Part shown: positions 25,159-33,767 of the stretch, piece after piece
Layout: each line of letters starts with the position of its first letter
How positions within the stretch are numbered: the stretch's first letter is position 1
Assembly (NCBI GenBank): GCA_039034015.1
Contig: JBCCBM010000001.1
Location: 124,001-188,000 of the forward strand
Direction: 5' to 3'
DNA from: Acuticoccus sp039034015
Lineage (GTDB): Bacteria > Pseudomonadota > Alphaproteobacteria > Rhizobiales > Amorphaceae
DNA length: 64,000 nt
Position numbers and translations under genes: made by a program
The notes under the pieces: generated by a model
Told to the model about the DNA's origin: nothing
Databases searched by the model: none
The model's input: only the letters and a program-made list of their open reading frames with translations

Positions 25159-25895
25159 TGCCGCTCCTTTTGTTGTTGCCGCTGCTCCTCGGCATTGTGG
25201 CGGTGCTTGTGGTGATTGCGGGGGCGCGCTGGTTTGCCAACGCCAACCCCGCGGTGCTTGCCAACACGCTGCGCTCGGGCGGCAGCATGGCGATGGTTTT
25301 GGCGGGCGTCTTTCTGATCGCGCGGGGCCAGGTGTTCTTGGGCTTTCCGCTGATTATGGCGGGGCTTGGGCGGTTGCGCGGGGGGAACCCGTTTGGCGGC
25401 GGGCCGTTTGGCCGGGCGCGCAAGCCGCGGCCGGGCAATGCGTCGGTGGTGCGCACGGCCCGGCTTGAGGCGATCCTCGACCATGACACGGGCGACATGG
25501 ACGGTGAGGTGCTGGCCGGCCGCCACGAAGGGCAGCGGTTCAGCGACCTTTCCGATGAGGCGCTCTTTGAAGTTTACGCCGATTGCGCCGATTGTTCAGA
25601 GAGCCGGCTCATTTTGGAGGCTTATCTCGACCGCCGGCGTCCCGATTGGCGTGAGGACGTCGAGCCGGATGGCAACGGCGGGGCGCGCGGCTCGGGCGAG
25701 GCGAGCGGGCCGATGACGGTTGAGGAGGCCTACGACATTCTTGGCCTTGCGCCCGGCGCCAGTGAGGCCGAGATCCGCGCAAGCCACCGACGCTTGATGA
25801 AGCAGATGCATCCCGACCAGGGTGGGTCGACGTTCTTCGCCGCCAAACTCAATGAAGCCAAAGAAACGCTTTTGGGGCGACGGGGCCGTCAGTGA
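25158..25895 (+). CDS. Membrane-anchored J-domain protein
   Basis: 245 residues. Two N-terminal TM segments (LLLLLPLLLGIVAVLVVIAG and AMVLAGVFLIARGQVFLGF) precede a Gly/Arg-rich linker. A middle domain with a CADCSE segment and a C-terminal J domain follow: TVEEAYDILGLAPGASEAEI and RRLMKQMHPDQGGS, containing the HPD triad. The topology resembles DjlA/TIM14-type co-chaperones that recruit DnaK to the membrane. It is coupled to the VWA gene, and a convergent hairpin lies downstream. Confidence 0.87.
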   Translation: MPLLLLLPLLLGIVAVLVVIAGARWFANANPAVLANTLRSGGSMAMVLAGVFLIARGQVFLGFPLIMAGLGRLRGGNPFGGGPFGRARKPRPGNASVVRTARLEAILDHDTGDMDGEVLAGRHEGQRFSDLSDEALFEVYADCADCSESRLILEAYLDRRRPDWREDVEPDGNGGARGSGEASGPMTVEEAYDILGLAPGASEAEIRASHRRLMKQMHPDQGGSTFFAAKLNEAKETLLGRRGRQ

Positions 25896-25910
25896 CATAA
25901 CGCGAACTCA

Positions 25911-25943
25911 ACTCAACTGTGCGACCCCTCGGCACAGTTGAGT
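25911..25943. terminator. Hairpin between convergent genes
   Basis: A 12-bp perfect stem (ACTCAACTGTGC / GCACAGTTGAGT) with a 9-base loop, placed between the convergent J-domain and carboxypeptidase genes. There is no T-run, so it may act with Rho or protect 3' ends rather than terminate alone. Confidence 0.6.
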
Positions 25944-25954
25944 GGGTCGCGTTG

Positions 25955-27754
25955 CTACATCGATACCGCCCAACATGGACGGTCGTGGTTAGCGAACCGT
26001 TTGCACGCCTCTTCCGCGGCCCTGTGGGACTGGAAGCCGGCAAACCGCGCCCGGTACAGCGTGCCGCCTGCGGTGGTGACGCGGGTGGTCACCTGCGGCT
26101 GGTCGGAGAGGCCCGGCACCATGTCGGCCGCGCTCGCCAAAAGCTCTTTTGCCTCCGCCTTGCTGCCAACGGCGCCCACCTGGATTTGCCAATCCGCGCG
26201 GACGGCGGCGGGCACGGCTGGGGCGGTGGCAAGGGCCGGCGGCGGCGCAACGGTCGGCGTCTGCTGGGCCCGGCCGATGGCCTCTTGGAGGCTCGCCAGG
26301 TTGAGTGTGCGCGGCTCGGCTTGCCCGAACGTGTCAAACGCGCCGGTGACGCGGGTTTGGATCGCGAAGGCGGCGTCAAACCGGTCCTGCGCCTTGGCCA
26401 AAGCAGGGGTGGCCACAGCAGGCGCGACCACAGCGGGGGTGCTGACGGCGGTGGCGGGGCGGTCGGCCTTTCGCGCGGCGGCAAAGCTGCGCGGGGCGCC
26501 GAGGCGATCCTCGGCCTTTTCGGGCGTGTCGGGGGTTGCGGTTTTGGGCGGATCGTCAAGCTGGCGGCGATGGAGGGGGGCGGCCGCGGTGACACCGGTG
26601 GCGGAGGCGGGGCCTGTGGGCGCGACGGCGACTTTCACAGGCGCGCCAAGGGGCGTTGGGCTGGGGACGGCGGAAAAGCTCTTGACCGCCTCGGCCGGGA
26701 CGCCGGCCGTGCTCGCCACCGGGGCGCTGACCCCGGCGTTGGTGGCGGCAGCAATGACGTTGGTGAGTTCGTCCGCCCCTTCCGGCGCTGTGGCGCGCAC
26801 GGAGGAGGCAAAGGCCAGGATTTGGTCGCCGATCCCATCCTCGCGCGAGCGTTCAAGCCGGGAGGCGACGAGGGTTTCGACCGCAGGCTTTGCGCTGGGC
26901 ACGGGCATCAAATTCCGGTCCGACCAGGCAACCACGCGGGAGATGCGGCCGCGCTTCGCCTTGGGCAGATAGCGCTCCACCAGGCTTGCCATTTGCGCGT
27001 TGCGCCGCTTGCCGCTGCGCCCGCCCATGACGACCGCCACAATGTGCCGCTTGTCGCGCCGCACGGAGGTGATGAGGTTGAAGCCTGACGCGCGGATGAA
27101 GCCGGTCTTGATGCCGTCAACGCCGGTGACACGGCCGAGCAGACGGTTGTGGTTGCGATAGCGCCGCTTGCCGAACTGGAAGGTGCGGGTTTGGAAGACG
27201 CCATAATACTGCGGAAAGTCCCGCTGGATGGCGAGACCGAGGCGGGCCATGTCCCGCGCGGTGGTGGTTTGCGCCCGGTTGGGCAGGCCCGACGCATTGC
27301 GGAACGTGGTGGACTTCATGCCAAGCCGGCGCGCCGTCCGCGTCATGCGTTTGGCGAATTTGCCTTCCGTGCCACCGATGTGTTCGGCAACCGCGGAGGC
27401 GACATCGTTCGCCGATTTTGTGACGAGCGCTTTGATGGCGTCGCGCACGGCGATGGTTTGGCCGGGTTTGAAGCCGATTTTGGAGGGCGGGCGGCCGGCG
27501 GCGTATTTTGAGACGGTGATGGGGTCGCCGAACTTGAGCCGGCGGGCGGCCAGCTCCTCAAAGACGATGTAAAGCGTCATCACCTTGGTGAGGGAGGCGG
27601 GGTAGCGCTTGGCGTCCGCATTTTCGCCGTAGAGCGTTTTGCCGGTCGTCACGTCATAGACGATGCCGGCATACTTTGGGTTGGCGTGTGCGGGGGCGGC
27701 AAACAGGAAAAGGGCGCAAATGAGGGCGCACCATCGGCCCGGGACAGCGTGCAT
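25955..27754 (-). CDS. D-alanyl-D-alanine carboxypeptidase with C-terminal SPOR domain
   Basis: A periplasmic low-molecular-mass penicillin-binding protein that trims peptidoglycan stem peptides. After the signal peptide (CALICALFLFAAPAHA) the peptidase S11 motifs appear: SLTK in YPASLTKVMTLY, SAN in TKSANDVASAV and KTG in DGIKTGFIRASG. A long Ala/Pro/Thr-rich linker follows, then a SPOR domain at the end (RADWQIQVGAVGSKAEAKEL), which would target denuded glycan at the septum. ATG 27754 has AAGGA four bases upstream; the frame is open further to 27937 but without a better start. It is divergent from the kinase-like gene. Confidence 0.9.
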   Translation of the reverse strand: MHAVPGRWCALICALFLFAAPAHANPKYAGIVYDVTTGKTLYGENADAKRYPASLTKVMTLYIVFEELAARRLKFGDPITVSKYAAGRPPSKIGFKPGQTIAVRDAIKALVTKSANDVASAVAEHIGGTEGKFAKRMTRTARRLGMKSTTFRNASGLPNRAQTTTARDMARLGLAIQRDFPQYYGVFQTRTFQFGKRRYRNHNRLLGRVTGVDGIKTGFIRASGFNLITSVRRDKRHIVAVVMGGRSGKRRNAQMASLVERYLPKAKRGRISRVVAWSDRNLMPVPSAKPAVETLVASRLERSREDGIGDQILAFASSVRATAPEGADELTNVIAAATNAGVSAPVASTAGVPAEAVKSFSAVPSPTPLGAPVKVAVAPTGPASATGVTAAAPLHRRQLDDPPKTATPDTPEKAEDRLGAPRSFAAARKADRPATAVSTPAVVAPAVATPALAKAQDRFDAAFAIQTRVTGAFDTFGQAEPRTLNLASLQEAIGRAQQTPTVAPPPALATAPAVPAAVRADWQIQVGAVGSKAEAKELLASAADMVPGLSDQPQVTTRVTTAGGTLYRARFAGFQSHRAAEEACKRFANHDRPCWAVSM

Positions 27755-27980
27755 AAGGTCCTTCAGCGCTCTAGCGACCGGCATTGTCGCGCGAGAGGGC
27801 GGTTCGGGGACAAACACGTTTGTCATAAGAGCCCGACAAAAGTTCACTGCACCTGAACCGTCATGGTTGAAAAACGATGTACGCCGTCTGGCTGGGTCTA
27901 AGCTTGTGCCCGGCCGATGGGTAGTCTGGGGCAACAAATGTCCCCAGTCGCGTCATCCCCGGGGACAGGGTGCGGGAAGA

Positions 27981-28868
27981 ATGGCTGAAACCGGTCAAAT
28001 TGTGACAATATTACCGCAGCATCGCACAGCCATCGCCGCCGTGCGTCCTGATTTACAAGCTGTTGCATTAACGCCGATCGGAAACGGGTGGGACGCCTTC
28101 GCCATCCGCGCCGGCACCACGCTCTTCAAGTTCCCGGTCGGGGCGGGCGCGGCCGACCGCCTGCGACGGGAGCCAAAGTTTCTCGACCTGATGCGCCCCC
28201 ACGTCGCGCTGCAACTGCCAAAGATGCACCTCCACGAGACGCCCATGCTGATGAGCGAGCATGAGATGGTGGAGGGCGTCCCCGTTGACGCTGCGCGATA
28301 CGCGGCCCTTGGCGAACCGGCCCGCGCCGCGCTTGCCGACGATCTCGCCACATTTTTCATCGCCGCCCACGCCGTCCCCGCGCAACGCGTGCGCGCGAAA
28401 AAGTGTGACGGGGTGCGCGCCTGGCCCTCGCCGGAGCGCCTGCGCCATGTGATCGCAGACGCGCCTGGCGATGTGGTGGCCGCCGCGAACGACCTCTTGG
28501 CGCGCTTTGCCCGCCACCCGCCCGATGAAACGGTGGTCGGCCAGTTCGACACCCACGGCTGGAACATGGCCTTTGACGATGGGGCCGAGCGCCTGAACGG
28601 CCTGTTTGACTTTGCCGGCAGCGGCATTGGCCCCCTCCACCGGGACCTTTCGTACCTCCATTTCACCAGCGCTCACCTCGCGCAGGCGGTGGTGGAACGG
28701 TACGCCGCGCAAACGGGGCGCGCGGTGTCCTTTGCCCGCACCCTCGACACCCACGGGGCGCTCAAGGTGATTGAACTTGCCGAAGAGATGCTGGCCGGCG
28801 CGCCGATCACGCGGTTTTGCGCGGCGGTTTTGCAGTTTGCGGCCGAGCGGGACGGGCCCCTGCACTGA
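27981..28868 (+). CDS. Aminoglycoside phosphotransferase (APH)-fold kinase-like protein
   Basis: A 295-residue protein. The C-terminal kinase core has GQFDTHGWNMAFDDGAERLN followed by GLFDFAGSGIGPLHRDL, corresponding to the catalytic HGD..N loop (here THGWN) and the Mg-binding D-F-x-G-like segment. The N-lobe reads ALTPIGNGWDAFAIRAGTT with a lysine in FKFPVG. The altered catalytic loop (no Asp after HG) makes activity uncertain. Substrate is unknown and antibiotic resistance should not be assumed. A tandem copy of TGATGGGTTGC overlaps the stop codon. Confidence 0.72.
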   Translation: MAETGQIVTILPQHRTAIAAVRPDLQAVALTPIGNGWDAFAIRAGTTLFKFPVGAGAADRLRREPKFLDLMRPHVALQLPKMHLHETPMLMSEHEMVEGVPVDAARYAALGEPARAALADDLATFFIAAHAVPAQRVRAKKCDGVRAWPSPERLRHVIADAPGDVVAAANDLLARFARHPPDETVVGQFDTHGWNMAFDDGAERLNGLFDFAGSGIGPLHRDLSYLHFTSAHLAQAVVERYAAQTGRAVSFARTLDTHGALKVIELAEEMLAGAPITRFCAAVLQFAAERDGPLH

Positions 28869-29032
28869 TGGGTTGCATGATGGGTTGCGCGGGCGGCCGG
28901 CCGGTCGCATGTATGGCGAGCCCGGGGCCACCCGGCTTGGGGCACGCGCAGACTGTGCGCAACTGTGGCCGATGCGCCCATTGCGCAGGGCGCGCAAAGG
29001 GTTACTCTTTGGTTGACGGCGCTATCGCGCCG

Positions 29033-29050
29033 ACGTGCCGGCCGGCACGT
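29033..29050. promoter_or_regulatory. 18-bp perfect palindrome upstream of clpS
   Basis: The sequence ACGTGCCG/GCCGGCACGT is a perfect self-complementary dyad with no loop, about 31-40 bases before the clpS start. The uninterrupted dyad suggests an operator more than a terminator. The binding protein is not known. Confidence 0.4.
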
Positions 29051-29081
29051 TCCTTGCAAGAGGTGTTATCAAACTTCCAGG

Positions 29082-29459
29082 ATGGCGACGATGACGAGCC
29101 TTCCAGATTGGGCGAGCGCCCGACCCGCGACCGCGACGAAGGGCGGCGATCGCGAGGATGAAGACGCCGGTACGACTGTCATCACCCGCACCAAGCCGGC
29201 CACCAAACGCCCCAACATGTACCGCGTGTTGTTGCTTAACGATGACTACACGCCCATGGAATTCGTCGTTCACGTTTTGGAGCGTTTCTTCCAAAAAACA
29301 CGCGACGAAGCGACCCGCGTCATGCTTCATGTCCACCACCACGGCGTCGGCGAGTGCGGCGTTTACACGTACGAGGTGGCCGAAACCAAGGTGACGCAGG
29401 TGATGGACTTTGCCCGCAAGCACCAGCATCCTCTCCAATGTGTGATGGAGAAGAAGTGA
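29082..29459 (+). CDS. clpS: ClpA adaptor protein ClpS
   Basis: The N-end-rule adaptor that hands substrates to ClpAP. The core has YRVLLLNDDYTPMEFVVHVL, the zinc/hinge-like H residues in MLHVHHHGVGECGVYTYEVA and VTQVMDFARKHQHPLQCVME. The N-terminal extension is flexible and charged. ATG 29082 gives 125 residues; ATG 29091, with AGGA eight bases upstream, is an equally good start. clpA begins ten bases after the stop. Confidence 0.95.
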   Translation: MATMTSLPDWASARPATATKGGDREDEDAGTTVITRTKPATKRPNMYRVLLLNDDYTPMEFVVHVLERFFQKTRDEATRVMLHVHHHGVGECGVYTYEVAETKVTQVMDFARKHQHPLQCVMEKK

Positions 29460-29468
29460 GGAGCGAGA

Positions 29469-31883
29469 ATGCCGTCTTTCTCTCGTAGCCTGGAAAAGGC
29501 TCTCCACCAGGCGCTCGCCGCCGCGAACGAGCGGCGGCAAGAATACGCCACGCTCGAACACCTGCTTCTTGCCCTTGTGGACGATCAGGATGCCGCGGCG
29601 GTCATGAAAGCCTGCAATGTGGACCTTGACCGTCTGCGCCGCGACCTTTCCGAATACATTGACGCCGAACTCGACAACCTTGTCGTGGATGGGGACGATG
29701 ATTCCAAACCCACCGCAAGCTTTCAGCGCGTCATCCAGCGCGCGGTGATCCACGTGCAATCCTCCGGCCGCGAGGAGGTGACGGGCGCCAACGTCCTTGT
29801 CGCCATATTTGCCGAGCGGGAGAGCCACGCCGCCTACTTCCTGCAAGAGCAGGAGATGACCCGCTACGACGCGGTGAACTACATTTCTCACGGCATCGCC
29901 AAACGCCCCGGCGCCGACACCACGCGCAGCCGCGACGAGGAGGAGGCCACCGGCGAGGAGGAATCGGGCAGCAACCAAAAGCGCAAGACCGACGCGCTCG
30001 AGGCCTACTGCATCAACCTCAACGAGAAGGCGAAAAAGGGCAAAGTCGACCCTCTCATCGGCCGCGACACCGAAGTGCGCCGCACAATCCAGGTCCTGTG
30101 CCGCCGGCAAAAGAACAACCCGCTGTTTGTGGGCGACCCGGGCGTTGGCAAGACCGCCATTGCGGAAGGCCTCGCCAAGCGCATTACCGAAAATGATGTG
30201 CCGGAAGTCCTCGCGGGCTCCACCATTTTCGCCCTCGACATGGGCGCGCTGCTCGCCGGCACACGCTATCGCGGCGACTTTGAAGAGCGCCTGAAACAGG
30301 TCGTCAAAGAGGTCGAAGAGTACCCCGGCGCGATCATGTTCATCGACGAGATCCACACCGTCATTGGCGCCGGCGCAACCTCCGGCGGCGCGATGGATGC
30401 GTCGAACCTGTTAAAACCCGCGTTGTCGTCCGGCGCCATCAAGTGCATCGGCTCCACGACCTACAAAGAGTACCGCCAGTTCTTCGAAAAAGACCGCGCG
30501 CTGGTTCGCCGGTTCCAGAAGATCGATGTGGCTGAACCCACCGTGGACGACGCCATCGAGATCCTGAAAGGTCTTCGCCCGCGGTACGAGGAGTTCCACA
30601 GCCTCAAATACACCAATGAGGCGATCAAATCGGCTGTGGAACTCTCCCACCGCTACATCAACGACCGCAAATTGCCGGACAAAGCCATCGATGTGATCGA
30701 TGAGACGGGCGCCAGCCAAATGCTCGTCCCGCAGGAAAAGCGGCGGAAAACGGTCGACGTAAAGGAGATCGAAGAAACCGTCGCCACCATGGCGCGGATC
30801 CCGCCAAAATCCGTGTCGAAGGACGATGCGGAGGTGCTCCTCAACATCGAGACCAACCTGAAACGGGTGGTTTACGGCCAGGAAAGCGCCATCGATGTGT
30901 TGGCGTCGGCCATCAAGCTTGCCCGCGCCGGCCTTCGCGAGCCCAACAAGCCCATCGGCAGCTACCTGTTCTCCGGCCCCACGGGCGTCGGCAAAACCGA
31001 GGTCGCCAAGCAGCTCGCCGAGCTGATGGGCGTGGAACTCCTGCGGTTCGACATGTCGGAATACATGGAGCGCCACACGGTGAGCCGGCTCATCGGCGCG
31101 CCCCCGGGCTATGTGGGCTTTGACCAGGGCGGGCTTCTGACCGACGGTGTCGACCAACATCCCCACTGCGTCCTGCTTTTGGATGAGATCGAGAAGGCCC
31201 ATCCGGACCTTTTCAACATCCTCCTGCAGGTGATGGACCACGGCAAGCTCACCGATCACAACGGCAAGCAAGTCGATTTCCGCAACGTCGTCGTCATCAT
31301 GACGACGAACGCGGGCGCGGCCGACCAAGCCAAAGCGCCCATTGGCTTCAACCGCAAGCGGCGCGAGGGCGAGGACATGGAGGCCATCAACCGCCTCTTC
31401 ACGCCCGAATTCCGCAACCGGTTGGACGCCATCGTGCCCTTCAGCCCGCTGCCCCAGGACGTTGTTCACAGGGTTGTGGAAAAATTCGTCATGCAGCTTG
31501 AGGCACAGCTTGCGGACCGCAACGTCACCTTCGAGCTTTCGGAGGCGGCCATCGAGTGGCTGGCGGGCGAGGGCTATGATGAAAAAATGGGCGCCCGGCC
31601 GCTTGGCCGCGTCATCCAAGAGCACATCAAGCGGCCGCTCGCCGACAAGGTGCTGTTTGGTGAGCTGAAGCACGGCGGCACCGTCAAGGTCACCACCGAG
31701 ACGGACGACGACGGCAGAACCACCCTCGCGCTCGAGGCCATTGCCGACCCTGCGCCCCCCGCACCGCCGCCGGTGGACGATGACCGCGACGATGGCGACG
31801 ACGGTGACGATGGCCCCCCCAGCGGTGACGATGGCGGCGGCCCGGGCTCATCCATGGTGCCCCGCGTCCCCCTCTCTTCGTGA
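29469..31883 (+). CDS. clpA: ATP-dependent Clp protease ATP-binding subunit ClpA
   Basis: An AAA+ unfoldase that feeds ClpP. The 804-residue protein has an N-domain (SFSRSLEKALHQALAAANER), AAA-1 Walker A GDPGVGKTAIAEG and Walker B MFIDEIHTVIGAG. AAA-2 has Walker A GPTGVGKTEVAKQ and Walker B VLLLDEIEKAHPD, then a ClpP-binding-loop region (KAPIGFNRKRREG). The C-terminus carries an unusual tail of about 40 residues rich in Pro, Asp and Gly, not part of canonical ClpA. GAGGAGCGAG precedes the start. The next gene overlaps its stop by four bases. Confidence 0.96.
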   Translation: MPSFSRSLEKALHQALAAANERRQEYATLEHLLLALVDDQDAAAVMKACNVDLDRLRRDLSEYIDAELDNLVVDGDDDSKPTASFQRVIQRAVIHVQSSGREEVTGANVLVAIFAERESHAAYFLQEQEMTRYDAVNYISHGIAKRPGADTTRSRDEEEATGEEESGSNQKRKTDALEAYCINLNEKAKKGKVDPLIGRDTEVRRTIQVLCRRQKNNPLFVGDPGVGKTAIAEGLAKRITENDVPEVLAGSTIFALDMGALLAGTRYRGDFEERLKQVVKEVEEYPGAIMFIDEIHTVIGAGATSGGAMDASNLLKPALSSGAIKCIGSTTYKEYRQFFEKDRALVRRFQKIDVAEPTVDDAIEILKGLRPRYEEFHSLKYTNEAIKSAVELSHRYINDRKLPDKAIDVIDETGASQMLVPQEKRRKTVDVKEIEETVATMARIPPKSVSKDDAEVLLNIETNLKRVVYGQESAIDVLASAIKLARAGLREPNKPIGSYLFSGPTGVGKTEVAKQLAELMGVELLRFDMSEYMERHTVSRLIGAPPGYVGFDQGGLLTDGVDQHPHCVLLLDEIEKAHPDLFNILLQVMDHGKLTDHNGKQVDFRNVVVIMTTNAGAADQAKAPIGFNRKRREGEDMEAINRLFTPEFRNRLDAIVPFSPLPQDVVHRVVEKFVMQLEAQLADRNVTFELSEAAIEWLAGEGYDEKMGARPLGRVIQEHIKRPLADKVLFGELKHGGTVKVTTETDDDGRTTLALEAIADPAPPAPPPVDDDRDDGDDGDDGPPSGDDGGGPGSSMVPRVPLSS

Positions 31884-32242
31884 GGGGGCTTTTGCCAGCC
31901 CTTGCGGCGGCCGCGTTTGCCACAAGCGCGGCCGCCGGTGAGCCGGTTGCGATTGAGCGGGCCGACGCGCCATCGGTGATTGCCCTTCTTGCCCCGTTCC
32001 TGGACGATCACCCGGAGAGCATGGAAGGCCGCGCGTCGCTGACCCTTGCCATCGAGAAGGCGCCAGACGGCAGCCACCTCGTGGTCACCATCGCCAAGGA
32101 CGGCTACCTGGACGACGCCCAGCGCGGCGATCGCTATCGCGGTGAGGTGGTGCCCGGCCCAGAAGGCTGGACATTGCGCGCCATGACGCGCACGCCCATT
32201 TGCTGGCGCGGCGAACCCACCGCCCGCGGCACGTGTCCTTAA
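31880..32242 (+). CDS. Small periplasmic protein of unknown function
   Basis: GTG 31880 overlaps the clpA stop (GTGA), indicating translational coupling. The N-terminus RGLLPALAAAAFATSAAAG is a signal peptide. The mature domain of about 100 residues includes HLVVTIAKDGYLDDAQRGDR and YRGEVVPGPEGWTLRAMTRT, and ends with two cysteines (PICWRGEPTARGTCP). No family is recognised. The placement after clpSA may be incidental. Confidence 0.72.
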   Translation: MRGLLPALAAAAFATSAAAGEPVAIERADAPSVIALLAPFLDDHPESMEGRASLTLAIEKAPDGSHLVVTIAKDGYLDDAQRGDRYRGEVVPGPEGWTLRAMTRTPICWRGEPTARGTCP

Positions 32243-32245
32243 ATT

Positions 32246-33013
32246 TCAGCGGGCGCCTTTGGTGAACAGCAAGTTCCGCTTTGCCTCAAACGCCACAAGG
32301 CCCGTCGCGCGGTAAAGGCGGAGCGCGGGGGTGAGGCCAATCGTGTCGCCACGCGCGGCGCGCACGTCAAAGCCGCGGAAGGCGGCCATCACCGTGCGCG
32401 TCAACGGCCAGGTCTTGAAGACGCGCAGCCGCTTGCGCCCGGCCACAATGCGCGGGTGAAACGCCACCAGGGCCGAAACATTCGGCCGGTCAAGCAACGG
32501 GCGAAGGGCGGGGATGATGGCGTATTCCGCCCCTTCCACATCCATCTTGATGAAGAGTTTTTCGTCGGCGCCGAGCCGGTTCATGAGCTCGCCGGCGGCA
32601 ATGGCGCGGGCCTCGAAGGTTGCCGCGCCGTCATGCACCAGGGCAGATGACATGGAATCGCCCAGCGCCCCGCGGCTTCCGAGCGAAAGCGTCCCGCCCT
32701 CGCGCCACACCGCCGCCTCCTCCACCGCAACCTTCGCCGTAATGCCGGCGTTCATGGCAAGGTTTTCGCGAAGGGCGGTGGCCGCCACCGGGTCGGGCTC
32801 AAACGCGATCACCCGGCGGGCGCGGCTTGCGGCGTAAAGCACGGTCGGCCCGATCCAGGCGCCAATGTCCAGGACCACCGTGTCGGCGTCCACACACGCC
32901 TTGATGGCCTCGAAGGTGGAGACCTCCCAGCGGTCATCGTCCGCCTGGTCCCAAAAGACATCATAGCCGCCGCCAACGGTGAACGGTTCCCCGTGAAGCT
33001 TGACCGTGCGCAT
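32246..33013 (-). CDS. FkbM family methyltransferase
   Basis: A 255-residue SAM methyltransferase: VVLDIGAWIGPTVLYAASRA is motif I, RVIAFEPDPVAATALRENLA motif II, and FIKMDVEGAEYAIIPALRPL the FkbM signature. Members methylate hydroxyl groups in polysaccharides and secondary metabolites; the substrate is unknown. ATG 33013 is used. The frame is open upstream to 33691, but that part is the frameshifted regulator in another frame and should not be read as a fusion. Confidence 0.88.
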   Translation of the reverse strand: MRTVKLHGEPFTVGGGYDVFWDQADDDRWEVSTFEAIKACVDADTVVLDIGAWIGPTVLYAASRARRVIAFEPDPVAATALRENLAMNAGITAKVAVEEAAVWREGGTLSLGSRGALGDSMSSALVHDGAATFEARAIAAGELMNRLGADEKLFIKMDVEGAEYAIIPALRPLLDRPNVSALVAFHPRIVAGRKRLRVFKTWPLTRTVMAAFRGFDVRAARGDTIGLTPALRLYRATGLVAFEAKRNLLFTKGAR

Positions 33014-33071
33014 GTGCTCTCCCGTCGCCCACCCGGCAATAGCCAAACAGGGCGGCCATGAAAAGCGCGCG

Positions 33072-33691
33072 TTAAACCGGCGCGTCCCGAAACCGGCGGG
33101 CGGAAATGTTGATGTCGCCCCACGCCTCCCGCGCGATGGCGGGCGGGCCGACCCGCGCATGAACCACCGCAACGGTGTGGGAGATGATGAGCGCCTCCGG
33201 GTGGGTTTTCTGCGGGGCGGCGGCGGCGTTGAGGGTGACGATGTTGCCCCCGTGCACCGCAGCGGCCATGGCGGGCACCCGCGGGTCATCGTCAATCGCA
33301 AAATCCTCGGCGATGGCAAAGCGTTCGGCGGCGGCGAGCGCGGTTTTGCGCGCCGGGTCCGGCCGCACCTCGCGCAGCTTGAGGAGTTCATGCCCCCTGG
33401 CGCCCCAAGGCCGATGGCATCCAGCCGGCCAAGGGGCATCGCAAGGATGACGCCCAGCGCCTCCGCCTCCTCCCGTGTGAGGCCTGTGAGGCGGGAGCGA
33501 TCGTCAAACCCCAGCGCAATTCCCCCCTCGCGCCCCTGGCGGACGCTGATGGGAAGGCCCGCCGTCATCGCATCCACATCCCGCAGGATCGTCCGCGGCG
33601 ACACCTCCAGGAGTTTGGCAAGCGTGCCCGCGGTCTGCTTGCCCCGGTTTTGCAGGATGAGGAGCATGTGAAGGAGCCGGGCAGCGCGCAC
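33072..33691 (-). pseudogene. Frameshifted HTH (YafY-like) transcriptional regulator
   Basis: GTG 33691 opens RAARLLHMLLILQNRGKQTA and the HTH with wing (GTLAKLLEVSPRTILRDVDA, PISVRQGREGGIALGFDDRS, then LTREEAEALGVILAMPLGRL). At a run of five G (plus-strand C at 33393-33397) the frame is lost. Adding one G restores HELLKLREVRPDPARKTALA and the rest to 33072. The divergent SRPBCC gene is also broken, so the pair is probably decaying. A sequencing or assembly error at the homopolymer cannot be excluded. Confidence 0.75.
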
Positions 33692-33708
33692 GACAAGGCC
33701 TCAACAAC

Positions 33709-33725
33709 CATGACAGAAGACGTCA
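33709..33725. promoter_or_regulatory. Possible operator between regulator and SRPBCC gene
   Basis: ATGAC-N7-GTCAT forms a small dyad in the 76-base gap between the divergent regulator and SRPBCC genes, where an autoregulatory site would be expected. The motif is short, so confidence is low. Confidence 0.3.
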
Positions 33726-33767
33726 TATTTGGGTCGATACACCGTCTTCCACTCAAGGGAGACAGCG

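Noticed and set aside
27981..28868. Antibiotic-resistance aminoglycoside kinase
   Set aside because: Only the general APH fold is visible and the catalytic loop is altered (THGWN), so resistance is unsupported.
33014..33691. Apparent fusion of an HTH regulator to the FkbM methyltransferase
   Set aside because: The joining frame between them translates to low-complexity sequence; the regulator continues in another frame after a homopolymer lesion.
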